From Streptomyces griseicoloratus (GTDB lineage Bacteria > Actinomycetota > Actinomycetes > Streptomycetales > Streptomycetaceae), in assembly GCF_014534645.1 (NCBI RefSeq), contig NZ_JACVQF010000178.1:17382-81381 (forward strand): 64,000 bases of DNA, in the 5' to 3' direction. The notes below the pieces were generated by a model. That model was not told the origin of the DNA, did not search any database, and saw nothing but the letters and a program-made list of their open reading frames with translations. Shown here one piece after another: positions 1 through 8,806 of this stretch. How positions within the stretch are numbered: position 1 is the stretch's first letter; every line of letters starts with the position of its first letter. The translations under genes were made by a program, and so were the position numbers.

Positions 1-63
1 CGTTCAATCACGCACGGCTTTCACAGCCGAGCTCTCTGACTCTGAGACAGGAGAAGCAACGCC

Positions 64-591
64 ATGATCATGTCCCGTTCTTCCGCGATCACCGCGGGCG
101 TCGCGGCCGCCGCGGCGCTGACCGCGACCGGCATCACCTACGCCACTGCTGCCCCCGAGCCTCAGGCGGCCCCGGCAGTCGTCCAGCAGGCGCCCGTTCA
201 GGCGCCGACGGGCGGCGACACCGGGAACAACAACGACGACAACAACGACGACAAAAAGGGCAACGGCCACCGCGGCGGCAAGCACGGAGACCACGAGGGC
301 GGCTGGATCCACATCAACGAGCGGTCCTACTCCGCGCACTCCAGCGGCTGCGTGGTCGTCGCCAGCGGCCTGGGCTCCCGCAGCCTGAACATCCGCAACG
401 ACAGCAAGAAGACCATCGAGGTCTTCCGCGGACTGACCTGCGACAACGGCGCCCCCATCGCCACCGTCGGGCCGCACAGCACCGCACACGGCGTCGTCCC
501 CGGCCAGACTCACGGCGTCGTCGTCCCCAACGGCGTCATCGGCAGCTTCCGTGTCATCGACCACGGTGACAACGGCAAGGGTGACCACTGA
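64..591 (+). CDS. Small secreted protein, paralogue A
   Basis: This is a 175-residue protein with a cleavable-looking signal peptide: a basic start, an Ala-rich hydrophobic stretch to about residue 27 and an ATAAPE cleavage zone. Residues 55-80 form an Asn/Asp/Lys/Gly/His-rich linker. A conserved C-terminal domain of about 100 residues follows, starting at GGWIHINERSY and containing two cysteines that could form a disulfide. An AGGAG Shine-Dalgarno lies at 49-53; ATG at 70 is an alternative start that aligns with the start of the paralogue at 1555. The upstream CGTTCAATCAC is nearly repeated upstream of that paralogue, so gene and promoter were duplicated together. I do not recognise a function; an extracellular role is inferred from the signal peptide. 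Confidence 0.8.
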   Translation: MIMSRSSAITAGVAAAAALTATGITYATAAPEPQAAPAVVQQAPVQAPTGGDTGNNNDDNNDDKKGNGHRGGKHGDHEGGWIHINERSYSAHSSGCVVVASGLGSRSLNIRNDSKKTIEVFRGLTCDNGAPIATVGPHSTAHGVVPGQTHGVVVPNGVIGSFRVIDHGDNGKGDH

Positions 592-621
592 GCCCACCCA
601 CGGGAAGCGTACGAAGCGGAA

Positions 622-648
622 CCCCGGCCCGCCGTAATCGGGCCGGGG
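622..648 (+). terminator. Terminator hairpin 1, 10-bp perfect stem
   Basis: The arms CCCCGGCCCG (622-631) and CGGGCCGGGG (639-648) pair perfectly around the 7-base loop CCGTAAT, 31 bases after the stop of the secreted-protein gene. There is no T tract, which is usual for streptomycete terminators. Confidence 0.7.
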
Positions 649-676
649 CTCCACGACCAGGCGCATGACACAGAAT

Positions 677-702
677 CCCGGCCCGCCGTAATCGGGCCGG
701 GG
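677..702 (+). terminator. Terminator hairpin 2, near-copy of hairpin 1
   Basis: The arms CCCGGCCCG (677-685) and CGGGCCGGG (693-701) surround the same CCGTAAT loop as the hairpin 55 bases upstream. The tandem identical structures suggest a duplicated terminator rather than two independent ones. Confidence 0.65.
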
Positions 703-1554
703 TTCCCATCCAGGCCCCGGCCGCGGGAACACCCCGTCCGGGGCCCGCGGCCGCTGTCACGCGGCGTACCACGCGCCTTCCAGGCCATCCTAAAGCCGCA
801 CGGCAGGCGCTGCGAGGCTGCCCGAACGGCCGTGCTCCCACCTCACCGGCCCACTTGCCGGCGATCCGCGCTGGAGCACCCTCCGTTGGGCCTTGTCCCC
901 AAGGGATGGCCGCTGGTCCATGCGTGCCATCCGTGCGCCCGAACGGGTGACGCCCCGAGCCTCACACCAGGTGCGGCTCCTCCCCGCAGGGTCCGTGACA
1001 ACACCCGACACGCGCTCGGGAGGGCGGGCCGACGCGGCGCCGCGCGCCTCTCCGGTGACCTGCGGCCGCCAGCCGGGCTGGGGAACCTCGACCCCAGCCA
1101 CCGACACCACACTGCCGTCACCGGTTCGGCGGACACCCCCGATTTCTGACGGGCACCTCGGCCGGCCGCTGTGACCTGCGGCGGCCTCGCGGTCGCCGAG
1201 CCGGTTACGGATCGCCGAGGCCCCACCGCAGCGACCGCTGCGATGGGGTGGGGGACCGTTCGATCTCGTGCCGACGGACACGAGGCGACGCCGAGGACGG
1301 GTCCACCGGTGACGCGCGCACGATCAGCTCGCCCACATGGTCAATGGCACGTCAATTTGGTCGCCACACACCCATTTGAGCCACCATCAGCCAGCAGAAG
1401 AGTGATCGGCTCGTGTCCCAGCCTCCGTTCGGCTCCCTGACAGGAGAAACTCCGATAAGCCCGAAATAACACCCGTAGGGCATCGGTGCGTTCGATCACA
1501 CGTCGGTGCTTGAGCCGGCCTCTCTCTGAGAACCGGGGAAGGAGTGCCACGCTG
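703..1554. other. Gene-free stretch between the two secreted-protein paralogues
   Basis: Open frames exist on both strands, as expected at this GC content, but none has a good start, Shine-Dalgarno site or recognisable protein. The last 60 bases resemble the upstream region of the first paralogue (CGTTCGATCAC at about 1490, versus CGTTCAATCAC at the window start) and probably hold the promoter of the next gene. Confidence 0.5.
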
Positions 1555-2061
1555 ATGACCCGTTCCTCCGCCACCACCACGGCCGTCGCGGCTCTCGCAG
1601 CCCTGGCCGCGATCAGCGTCACCTGCGCCACCGCCGCACCGGCGGCCCGGACAGCCCCGGTCACCGTTCAGCAGGCGACGCAGGCCCCTGCCCAGGCGCC
1701 CCTCGGCGGCGACACCGCGGACGGCGACCTGAGCAAGAGAGGGGAGGACGGCGCTCACCACGGCAGGGATCACGACGAGGGCTGGATCCACATCAGCGGG
1801 CGGACGTACTACGGACGCCCGGGCGGCTGCATCACCGTGGTCAGTGGTCCGGGTGCCAAGAGCCTCGACATCCACAACGAAAGCCGAGGGACCGTCGAAG
1901 TCTTCCGCGGGGTCGCCTGCGGCAACGGCGCTCCCATCGCCGCCGTCGGCCCCCGCAGCTCCATCACGGGCGTTGCCCCGGGGCCCGACCGGACCGTGTT
2001 CGTCAAGAACGCGGTGGTGGGCAGCTTCCGGGTGGTCGACGTCTACGACGGCATCCTCTGA
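1555..2061 (+). CDS. Small secreted protein, paralogue B
   Basis: This 168-residue protein is clearly paralogous to the gene at 64-591. Both share the start MTRSS/MSRSS, an Ala-rich signal peptide, a QQA-Q-APxGGDT segment, a charged linker and the C-terminal domain beginning GWIHISGRTYY, with the same two cysteines (near GGCIT and GVACGNG). The start is ATG 1555, preceded by GGAAGGAG at 1537-1544; the frame remains open upstream but the homology begins here. The linker is shorter and less Asn-rich than in paralogue A. No function is recognised. The preserved pair suggests a role in the cell envelope or the extracellular space. Confidence 0.8.
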   Translation: MTRSSATTTAVAALAALAAISVTCATAAPAARTAPVTVQQATQAPAQAPLGGDTADGDLSKRGEDGAHHGRDHDEGWIHISGRTYYGRPGGCITVVSGPGAKSLDIHNESRGTVEVFRGVACGNGAPIAAVGPRSSITGVAPGPDRTVFVKNAVVGSFRVVDVYDGIL

Positions 2062-2078
2062 GCCGGTGACCGCTGTAA

Positions 2079-2345
2079 CTGAAGGCGCTCATGCCGCCGG
2101 AGGACCTGCTCGTCGTGAACAGCCGGTTCTCGTCCGCGACATGGACCGCGAGCGTGGTCGGACTACCACTCGGCGGGGCCGCGCTCGGGCTGTTCGGCCC
2201 GGGCGACGATCCTGGTCGTCGATGCCGCACATGAGTTGATGAAGGCGCGTGACCGGCGGTCGCGGTGGACGCTGGGGACCTCCCAGAGCAGGACGGTGGG
2301 GTTGCCGGGTTACTGGGGGATGAGCGGGTTGCGGTGTCGTTACAA
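2079..2345 (+). pseudogene. Remnant of an MFS transporter gene
   Basis: The frame from 2079 reads LKALMPPEDLLVVNSR, then VVGLPLGGAALGLFGP. After a one-base frame change it continues ATILVVDAAHELM. This is the pattern of a transmembrane segment of MFS_3-type exporters (promoter-proximal acidic PEDL, PLGG..LGLFGP, LVVDA). There is no start, the frame is broken and flanking segments are absent. It is a short decayed fragment, identified by eye, with no intact relative in the window. Confidence 0.35.
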
Positions 2346-2730
2346 CGAGCGGGCGTCCGGGACGCGTTGATCCCCGGAAGGTGCGGAGCCGTCTCCACCG
2401 GTTGTGTACCTCGCTGCGCCTTGCTGTCGATCTCATGCTCGCCCACTCGCGGGGAGGTGACGGGAGGGTGAAAGGCGTCTGAGGGGTGGTGGCGACCCTC
2501 GTACCGTCCGCGGACGACCGACCGGGTCGCCTGCCTGTCGCATCGGACCCCCTTGTCACGCACCGCAACACCGATGGTCCGGCCAGCGGGTCACGCACCA
2601 CCCCGCCCACCGCCGCCGCAGCCCTCATCGCTTACGGTGAAGCGCCACGTGAGCCGGCTGCGCACCCGCCCGCACGGCTGTCGCGGCGCCAACGGAGTCA
2701 CCACTCGCGGACACCCGAAGGAGAATCCAC

Positions 2731-3972
2731 GTGCTCGACCCCGCAGACCCCGGCTTCGCGCGCGATCCGTACCCCTTCTACGCGCGGCTGCGTGAGCAGG
2801 GCCCGGCGGCCCGGGTGGCGCTGGCCAACGGCACGCAGGCATGGCTCGTCACCGGCTACGAGCAGACGCGTGCCGTGCTCGCGGACGCACGTTTCTCCAA
2901 CGTTCCCCCGCAGGGGGCCGGACGTCCCAAGGCCGACTCGCCGGCGCAGCGCGCCCGGGCCTGCCTCGCACGGCACATGCTCAACACGGACGCCCCCGAC
3001 CACACCCGGCTTCGACGTCTGACCTCGGCCGCGTTCGCGCCGCGCCGCGTGGATGCGCTGCGGCCCCGGATCGAGAAGCTCGCCGACGGGCTCGTGACGG
3101 AGCTGGCGTCCAGGCTGGAGCGGGGCGAAGGCCCCGTGGACCTGGTGGACACGTTCGCGTTCCCCCTGCCGGTGCTGGTGATCGGCGAGGTGCTGGGCGT
3201 GCCGGAGGCCGACCGGGACGATCTGCGGGAGTGGACCTACCGGGTCGGCTCTCCGGCCGACACGCTGCCGCAGGGCGCGGTCGACGAGGCGTGGGCGCGG
3301 CTCTACGGCTACTTCTCGGTCCTGATCGAGGACAAGCGCCGGAGGCCGGGCGAGGACCTGTTCAGCGGGCTCGTCCACGACGCGGCCGAGGGCGGGCTGG
3401 ACGACGGTGAACTGCTCGCCATGGCGTTCCTGCTGCTCTTCGCCGGTTACGAGACCACGATGAACCTGCTGGCGTCGGCGACGCTGCTGCTGCTCACGCA
3501 CCCGGAGGAGCTGGCAGCGGTCCGCTGCGACCCGGCACGCTGGCACGCCGTGGTGGAGGAGGTGTTGCGGCACGCCAGCCCCCTGGAGGGCACCACCTGG
3601 CGGCAGGCCGCGGAGGACGTGGACCTCGGCGGGGGGACGGTCGTACCGGCCGGCGCCTCGGTGCTGGCCGTCCTCGCGGCGGCGAACCGCGACCCGGCGT
3701 ACTTCCCCGACCCGGACGCGTTCCAGCCCGACCGCTATGTCTCCTCGGCCGACGGCACGCGGGCCGTGCCGCACGCAGCGTTCGGTCACGGCCCGCACTT
3801 CTGTGTCGGCTCGCGGCTCGCGCGCCTGGAGGCGGTCGTGGCGCTGCCGCTCCTCTTCGACGCGCTCCTCTCTTCCCCCGGCCTGCGGCTCGCCGAGGAC
3901 CCGGCAGACCTGCCGTACCGTCCCGGCCTGCTGGTGCGGGGCCCCCGGAGGCTGCCGGTCAGCCGGGCCTGA
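2731..3972 (+). CDS. Cytochrome P450
   Basis: This 413-residue class-I bacterial P450 has the normal length for the family. The oxygen-binding I-helix motif FAGYETT is around residues 240-246, the ExxR motif is in EEVLRHASP, and the haem loop FGHGPHFCVG carries the cysteine thiolate at about residue 358. It begins with GTG, supported by AAGGAG at 2718-2723 with a 7-base spacer. No ferredoxin or reductase lies next to it and it appears monocistronic, so redox partners must come from elsewhere. The substrate cannot be read from the sequence; hydroxylation of a secondary metabolite or xenobiotic is typical for such P450s. Confidence 0.93.
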   Translation: MLDPADPGFARDPYPFYARLREQGPAARVALANGTQAWLVTGYEQTRAVLADARFSNVPPQGAGRPKADSPAQRARACLARHMLNTDAPDHTRLRRLTSAAFAPRRVDALRPRIEKLADGLVTELASRLERGEGPVDLVDTFAFPLPVLVIGEVLGVPEADRDDLREWTYRVGSPADTLPQGAVDEAWARLYGYFSVLIEDKRRRPGEDLFSGLVHDAAEGGLDDGELLAMAFLLLFAGYETTMNLLASATLLLLTHPEELAAVRCDPARWHAVVEEVLRHASPLEGTTWRQAAEDVDLGGGTVVPAGASVLAVLAAANRDPAYFPDPDAFQPDRYVSSADGTRAVPHAAFGHGPHFCVGSRLARLEAVVALPLLFDALLSSPGLRLAEDPADLPYRPGLLVRGPRRLPVSRA

Positions 3973-4015
3973 CGGCAACTCGGTCGGCAGCTCGGATTGA
4001 GCGAGTGACCCCATC

Positions 4016-4039
4016 CACGTGAGTATGCGTACTCACGTG
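4016..4039. promoter_or_regulatory. Perfect 24-bp inverted repeat in a promoter region
   Basis: CACGTGAGTA (4016-4025) and TACTCACGTG (4030-4039) are exact reverse complements around TGCG. The element sits 30 bases before the lipoprotein gene. Its core TGAGTATGCGTACTCA recurs with one change at 54022-54037. It is probably a regulator-binding site. Confidence 0.55.
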
Positions 4040-4069
4040 CAGGGGGAGGCTTGATCGCAGACTGTGCGC

Positions 4070-4711
4070 ATGAGACGAACCCCCGCCTTGACCAGCACGT
4101 TTGCCCGTTCCCGGCGCCGCCAGCGGCTCACTCTCGTCGTAACCGCCCTTTCTGCACCGGCACTTGGGGCGTGCGGTACCGAGAAGACGAACGCCGACGG
4201 AGAGCAGACCAAGCCCGCAGACGCCGTCGGGGCCCGGCCCGACGCGCCCTTCAAGGCGATGCTGGACGAGATCGCGCAGTCGTGTCCCCCGAGCGCCCCG
4301 CCAGAGGCGCCGCCGTCGGGTCCGGCGGAGACACTGCCGTCCGGTTCGGTCGAAACAGTGCCGGACGACGCGATCGAGCCCATCGCCCCCACTGCGGGGC
4401 CGGAAGTGGAGTTGAACGCTCGCGACTGGTGCGCGAGCGCCCTGCACGAAGAACGCATCGCTCAGGCGCTCTGGGATCTGGCGGAGCCCACCCCCACCAA
4501 GGTCAGGGCGATCCTGAACGACCTCGGCTATGTAGACGAGCGCATCCACGACCTCAAGCAGTCCGGTGCGGCCACGCGGTTCTTCCTCGACCTGCGTGAC
4601 AAGGGCGGACGGCTCTGCTTGGAGGGCTCGGCAGCCGGCGAGCAGACGGTCGTCGACAAGTGTGTGGCCCCGGCAACCGGCCCGTTCACGGCTGGAGGGC
4701 GGAAGCAGTGA
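4070..4711 (+). CDS. Putative lipoprotein of unknown function
   Basis: This protein of about 213 residues has a strongly basic N-terminus (MRRT...RSRRRQR), a short hydrophobic segment and a lipobox-like LGAC with the lipidated cysteine near residue 33, so it is expected on the outer face of the membrane. A Pro/Glu/Ser-rich spacer (about residues 40-110) leads to a C-terminal domain of about 100 residues containing two further cysteines. ATG 4070 is chosen; GTG 4064 two codons upstream is equally possible, and neither has a good Shine-Dalgarno site. A perfect palindrome just upstream (4016-4039) suggests specific regulation. I do not recognise the C-terminal domain. Confidence 0.7.
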   Translation: MRRTPALTSTFARSRRRQRLTLVVTALSAPALGACGTEKTNADGEQTKPADAVGARPDAPFKAMLDEIAQSCPPSAPPEAPPSGPAETLPSGSVETVPDDAIEPIAPTAGPEVELNARDWCASALHEERIAQALWDLAEPTPTKVRAILNDLGYVDERIHDLKQSGAATRFFLDLRDKGGRLCLEGSAAGEQTVVDKCVAPATGPFTAGGRKQ

Positions 4712-4802
4712 CCCGTGCTGCTCCAGGTCATGCGCTTGGAGCACGGCGGCCCGGCTCTGCTCACCAACACCAAAGCACAGCGGCGGCGGTGCTCCTGCTG
4801 TT

Positions 4803-5372
4803 TCACGACCAGACGAGTCGCCCTTCGGCAACCTCACACACCGGATGGTTTCCGTCGGCGATCTTCGTCAGCATCTCCGCTACGGAGTCGAAATAGTGGG
4901 CCAGCGATTCGTACTCGCCCGTGATCGTGATCTCTCCCACGAACCACCTGCCGACACGCCCGTCCCGCACGTCGACGAACTTTCCCATCCAGCCGTCCTG
5001 GTCCGACACGAACGGGATCCACTCATTACGCCAGAACGGATGGTCCGGCTGGTCCGGAGGGTCGAATCCACCGGCTACGGAGCGGTTCGCGTAGAGCTTC
5101 TCCATCGCCCGGATGCCCAGAAAGAAGCTTCCCTCGTCCGGGAACCCGGCGAAGCCGCAACATGCCACATCGTCGTCCACATCTTCCTCAGGAAGATCCA
5201 GATTGTTCTGCAGCAGCCACGCCCGCAGGTCGTAAGGGAGGGGGACACCCATCCGTTCCTCGGCGGCCACGAGCATCTGTTCCGTAGCGGGCCCAGGCAG
5301 ATCCGCGTGATCGGCCGGGGCGTGCTGCCGAAGAAGATTCATCACGCGGGACCAGCTCTCCGCCACACTCAT
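4803..5372 (-). CDS. SMI1/KNR4 (SUKH) family protein
   Basis: This acidic 189-residue protein has SUKH-domain hallmarks: an N-terminal helix rich in P and E (ATEQMLVAAEERMGVPLPYDLRAWL), the GxPLPxDLRxWLLxNNL pattern, a central FLGIRAME segment, and WIPFVSDQDGW followed by DGRVGRWF near the end. SUKH proteins are commonly immunity proteins for contact-dependent toxins, but many solitary family members exist. No toxin gene is adjacent, so an immunity role is not shown here. It is encoded opposite to its neighbours. Confidence 0.8.
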   Translation of the reverse strand: MSVAESWSRVMNLLRQHAPADHADLPGPATEQMLVAAEERMGVPLPYDLRAWLLQNNLDLPEEDVDDDVACCGFAGFPDEGSFFLGIRAMEKLYANRSVAGGFDPPDQPDHPFWRNEWIPFVSDQDGWMGKFVDVRDGRVGRWFVGEITITGEYESLAHYFDSVAEMLTKIADGNHPVCEVAEGRLVWS

Positions 5373-5409
5373 TCCCCTCTGCCCTCTCTACACGGATGCC
5401 TTCGCGTGA

Positions 5410-5850
5410 CTGCGCCACCGCGGGAGTTGTGGAGCGCCGACCGGAGAGCCTCGCAGGGATCGTACTCCGAGCAGACCGAGTGACCTCCATGGCGCCAGCG
5501 AGGACGACATCCGCCGTGGCGTCCTGCACGAGGAACTGCAACGGCCGCCTGGCGAGGCCGTCGAGTACACAGACCGAACCGCCCTGCTCCTGCGCTTCCT
5601 CGTCGAATCCCTCTCGGGCCCCCGGACCAGCTGGCCGGAGCCCGCCTCACCCCTCACCACACGACGTCAGTTGCCCAAAACCGGCCACCGACTCCAGGAG
5701 CAGGTCGGCCGGTTGCGGGAACAGGATGCCGACATCGTCACCAACACAGCCACCGCCGCCGACCTTGCGCGCTTCCACCAGCAGGCCCGCCAGACGGTGT
5801 TGTGGGCATTCACCCGCTATGGCCTTCGGGCTCGGGGACCACCCGTCAAG
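5410..5850 (+). pseudogene. Coding-like fragment without a start
   Basis: From a stop at 5407 the frame stays open and has a natural amino-acid composition: ASEDDIRRGVLHEELQRPPG, then TALLLRFLVESLSG, then LQEQVGRLREQDADIVTN and RFHQQARQTVLWAF. It contains no ATG or GTG before the middle and runs into the VOC gene on the other strand. I read it as the 3' part of a lost gene of unknown family. It could be a chance open frame, but the Leu/Gln/Arg helix pattern argues against that. Confidence 0.3.
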
Positions 5851-5903
5851 AGGGAACGCCGCCGCTCGACGACGGCTCCCCACTTCGCCGGCACGGAGGA
5901 CGC

Positions 5904-6332
5904 TCAGTCGATACAGAACTCGTTGCCCTCGATGTCCTGCATCACGATGCACGAATCGTTGCCGTCGTACAGGAGTCGCACGCGTACCGCGCCGAGCGGG
6001 ACCAGCCGTGAGCATTCGGCTTCGAGCGCGGCCAGGCGCTCTTCCCCCACGAGCCCGGTGCCGACCCGAACGTCAAGATGCACCCGATTCTTGACGACCT
6101 TGCCTTCGGGAACGCGCTGAAAGTACAGTCGCGGACCCACACCAGAGGGATCACTGCAGGCGAACCACGAACCCCGATCCTCGGGAGCCTGGGAACGGTT
6201 GAAGTCGTCCCACGTGGCGAACCCTTCCGGTGGCGGCGGTACGACGTACCCCAACACCTCGCACCAAAAGCGAGCGAGACGCTCGGGTTCTGCACAGTCA
6301 AAGGTGACTTGGAACTGCTTGATCGACGACAC
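5904..6332 (-). CDS. VOC-superfamily (glyoxalase-like) protein
   Basis: This 142-residue protein has the features of the glyoxalase-like domain: an N-terminal QVTFDCAEPERLARFWCEVLGY strand-helix unit, a central PRLYFQRVPEGKVVKNRVHLDV, and a terminal IVMQDIEGNEFCID, where Glu is a likely metal or substrate ligand. The spacing fits one full VOC repeat pair. It starts with GTG at 6332. Members of this group act on small molecules or confer resistance, but the substrate is unknown. It is encoded alone. Confidence 0.85.
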   Translation of the reverse strand: MSSIKQFQVTFDCAEPERLARFWCEVLGYVVPPPPEGFATWDDFNRSQAPEDRGSWFACSDPSGVGPRLYFQRVPEGKVVKNRVHLDVRVGTGLVGEERLAALEAECSRLVPLGAVRVRLLYDGNDSCIVMQDIEGNEFCID

Positions 6333-6502
6333 AGGCGCACCATAACAGGGGCACTCATCTCCGGGTAGGAGTGCGCGAGTTGACGGGGGAGTGGCCCTTG
6401 CGAGGTGCTGCTGCGCCGTGGGGCCGCAGGGGCTGTCCCAAGGTCACGCCTTGAAGCCGGGCATCCTCGCTGCCGGCAAGGCGTACAGCAACGAACCCGT
6501 CC

Positions 6503-6902
6503 GTGAGTATCCGTGACGGCGGGGAATCCACCACTCGATCCGGAGAAGACCGACAGCCGCGCCGCCCGCTCAAGCAAGAGACCATGCGGCGGACGGTCGG
6601 CCGCAACGTCTCAGCCGGCCCGAGCGAACGGGGCCGCGTCGCCACCGTCGTCGACGTCGCCCTGGCGGCCGCCGCCGTCACCGCCACGGTGTTCGTGATG
6701 CACAAGGACGGCGGCTTCCACCGCCGGCACCTTCTCGCCGATGCCCGCCGCCACCTCGCCCTCGTCCAGCGCGGCCACCTTCGCGAGCCCGGTCTGGACG
6801 AGCCTCGAAGGCGCAGGCGTCGCCGACCCCTAGGCCATCCTGGACGGCCCGCAGTGGGTGGAGTGGCGCGGCGGCACCGTCCACGAGTTCAGCGCCGCCT
6901 GA
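6503..6902 (+). pseudogene. Frameshifted coding remnant, family unknown
   Basis: Two overlapping frames look coding in sequence. One reads HLLADARRHLALVQRGHLRE around 6725-6790. The other reads SPVWTSLEGAGVADP, then a TAG stop, then AILDGPQWVEWRGGTVHEF ending at a TGA at 6900-6902. Substituting a sense codon for the TAG and restoring the frame would give one continuous protein. I could not assign the family. It abuts the end of the CGNR gene on the other strand. Confidence 0.3.
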
Positions 6903-6969
6903 AGAAGCTGTTCCCGGGGCGAATGCCAGTGGCGCCGCGACGGCTCGGCGATCGATGTCCGGGTGCTGG

Positions 6970-7563
6970 TCAGGTCCGTCCGGTGCGGCGGGCGTAGGCG
7001 CGGGCGGCGCGGGCGCGGTCGCCGCAGCGGGTGGAGCACCAGTGGCGGCGGCCGTGGCGGATCAGGTAGCGGTTGCAGGGGGCGGAGGCGCAGGCGGTGA
7101 GGCGCTCTGCGTCGGGGCCGGTGAGGAGGTCGGCGGCGTCGGCGGCCAGGGCTGCCAGGGCGTGGTCGACGAGTTCCGAGGTGGGGTTGGGCATGGCGCG
7201 GTAGGGGCCGCTCTTGTCGTCCCAGGCCAGCAGCGGAGCGGTGGGCACGCGGGTCAGGGTGTCGTTGATCGCGTTGACGGCGGCGGGCAGGGCGGGGAGC
7301 CCCGCGACACGGGACGCGAACAGTGCCCGGACCTGCTCGCGCAGGGAACGCAGCTGTGCGGCGCACATGTCGAGCATGCCCGCGTCGACAGGGGTGAGGC
7401 CCTGCTGCGTCAGCCACTGGTCGGCCCCGGCAGGCGTGCCGAGCTCGTCGACGAAGTGTCCGCCCGGCAGCGCGACGGCGCTGTTGACCAGGGCGAGCGA
7501 GGGGTGCTCCTCGGCCCCCGGCGCCGGCGGCAGCCCGGACTCGGTGATGACGCTCTCTTCCAT
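6970..7563 (-). CDS. ABATE/CGNR zinc-finger transcription regulator
   Basis: This protein of about 197 residues has an N-terminal ABATE-type helical domain (LALVNSAVALPGG..FVDELGTP) and a C-terminal CGNR-like zinc finger, CASAPCNRYLIRHG..WCSTRCGDRARAARAYARR. The four cysteines and the helix AAR-x-YAR are those expected for a DNA-binding finger. ATG 7563 is preferred because TACCAT lies exactly 7 bases before it, the spacing of a leaderless promoter; ATG 7572 is the alternative. It is divergent from the MBL hydrolase gene at 7667, a likely regulatory target. Confidence 0.82.
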   Translation of the reverse strand: MEESVITESGLPPAPGAEEHPSLALVNSAVALPGGHFVDELGTPAGADQWLTQQGLTPVDAGMLDMCAAQLRSLREQVRALFASRVAGLPALPAAVNAINDTLTRVPTAPLLAWDDKSGPYRAMPNPTSELVDHALAALAADAADLLTGPDAERLTACASAPCNRYLIRHGRRHWCSTRCGDRARAARAYARRTGRT

Positions 7564-7666
7564 ACCTCTCATGGTACGACCTGCTCGCAACCATGACTCA
7601 CGGTTGAACTTGCCCTCATCCGTGATGCCTGCCTATAGTCGCATCACGGTTCACGCAAATCTATCC

Positions 7667-8461
7667 ATGAGGTTTTTGGTGTCTGCTTCCCCCGCGACCA
7701 CGCAGTTCCCCGTCCGCGTCTTCGGTGGTCCCACGGCCCTGTTCGAGTACGGCGGCCTGCGCTTTCTGACCGACCCCACCTTCGACGCCCCCCGCACCTA
7801 CCCCGCCCCGCCCGGCGCCCCGGCCCTGACCAAGACCGCCCCCTCCACCGGCACCCCCGCCGACCTCGGCCCCGTCGACGTCGTCCTCCTCTCCCACGAC
7901 GAGCACGACGACAACCTCGACAACGCCGGCCGCGCTCTGCTCGCCGACATCCCGCTCACCCTCACCACCACCGGCGGCGGCGCACGCCTCGGCAAGAAGG
8001 CCAAGGGGCTGGCCGACTGGGAGTCCATCGAGCTGGACCGCCCCGGCGGCGGCACACTCACGGTGACCGCCGTCCCCGCCATCCACGGACCCGGCACCCG
8101 CGAAGAAGTCGAACCGATCGCCGGACAGGTCATCGGCTTCGTCCTGACCGGCGAGGACCTGCCCACCGTCTACGTCAGCGGCGACAACGCCTCCCTCGAC
8201 GCCGTCAGGGAGATCGCCGAACGCTTCACCCCCATCGACACCGCGATCCTCTTCGCCGGCGCCCCCCGCTTCGCGGAAATCTTCGACGGCGGACTGATCG
8301 TCCTGGACAGCGCCCAGGCCGCCGAGGCCACCGAGATCCTCGGCGCCCGCCGCGTGGTGCCCGTCCACTTCGACAGCTGGTCCCACTTCACCGAGGGCCG
8401 CGACGAACTGGAGGCCGCCTTCACCGCCGCAGGTCTGGCCGACCGCCTGCAGCTGAGCTGA
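7667..8461 (+). CDS. MBL-fold metal-dependent hydrolase (UlaG-like)
   Basis: This 264-residue protein has the metallo-beta-lactamase-fold pattern of the UlaG-like group: TALFEYGGLRFLTDPTFD near the N-terminus, then VLLSHDEHDDNLD supplying the metal-binding His/Asp residues, AIHGPGTRE as a further His, a GD in YVSGDNAS, and VPVHFDSWSHF with a late His. Intracellular hydrolysis of a phosphodiester or lactone is typical of relatives, but the substrate is unknown. Its promoter region is shared with the divergent CGNR regulator. The start is ATG 7667; GTG 7679 is a weaker possibility. Confidence 0.87.
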   Translation: MRFLVSASPATTQFPVRVFGGPTALFEYGGLRFLTDPTFDAPRTYPAPPGAPALTKTAPSTGTPADLGPVDVVLLSHDEHDDNLDNAGRALLADIPLTLTTTGGGARLGKKAKGLADWESIELDRPGGGTLTVTAVPAIHGPGTREEVEPIAGQVIGFVLTGEDLPTVYVSGDNASLDAVREIAERFTPIDTAILFAGAPRFAEIFDGGLIVLDSAQAAEATEILGARRVVPVHFDSWSHFTEGRDELEAAFTAAGLADRLQLS

Positions 8462-8631
8462 GCGCAGCCGGCCCTCTTCCCTTCCCGTGGGGGGCACCCC
8501 CCACGCGGAGCAGCCCCTCGTGTTGCTGCCTGTCATCATCGCCACCGCCCGCAAGCGGTGACACCAGAGCGGATCGCCGTAGACGGCCGGGCAGAAGGTC
8601 TCTGATGCCGCTTCAGTAGTCTGCCTGCCCT

Positions 8632-8796
8632 GTGGGCATTGCGGGGGCGGTGGGGAAACTTGCCGGGCAGCAGGTAGGGGGGAGGCTTCGTCCAGGGCCC
8701 GGTCACCGGTGGTGGAGCCAACGACGGCGAGTCCAACCTGCTGTGGATCACGACGGCCGCGCCGTTGCAGATGTACCTGCTGGCTGCCGTGAATTG
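8632..8796 (+). pseudogene. Short coding-like tail fragment
   Basis: A GTG frame (AGAVGKLAGQQVG) breaks at a run of six Gs. It can be continued in the next frame as GGGFVQGPVTGGGANDGES, then NLLWITTAAPLQMYLLAAVN and a stop. This may be a frameshifted small gene or the end of a lost gene; no family is recognised. The remaining bases between 8462 and 8806 show nothing else. Confidence 0.2.
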
Positions 8797-8806
8797 AGCA
8801 GAGGCG

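Noticed and set aside
790-1281. Several overlapping long open frames on both strands
   Set aside because: Composition is Arg/Pro/Gly/Ala-driven, with no ribosome site and no recognisable motif; open frames of this length are expected at this GC content.
2626-2700. SLTVKRHVSRL-like string resembling a LuxR recognition helix
   Set aside because: Only about 12 residues match, the frame lacks the rest of the domain, and the next gene begins immediately after.
6360-6525. Frame reading KPGILAAGKAYSNEPVREYP
   Set aside because: Too short and without start or family resemblance; may be chance or another small remnant.
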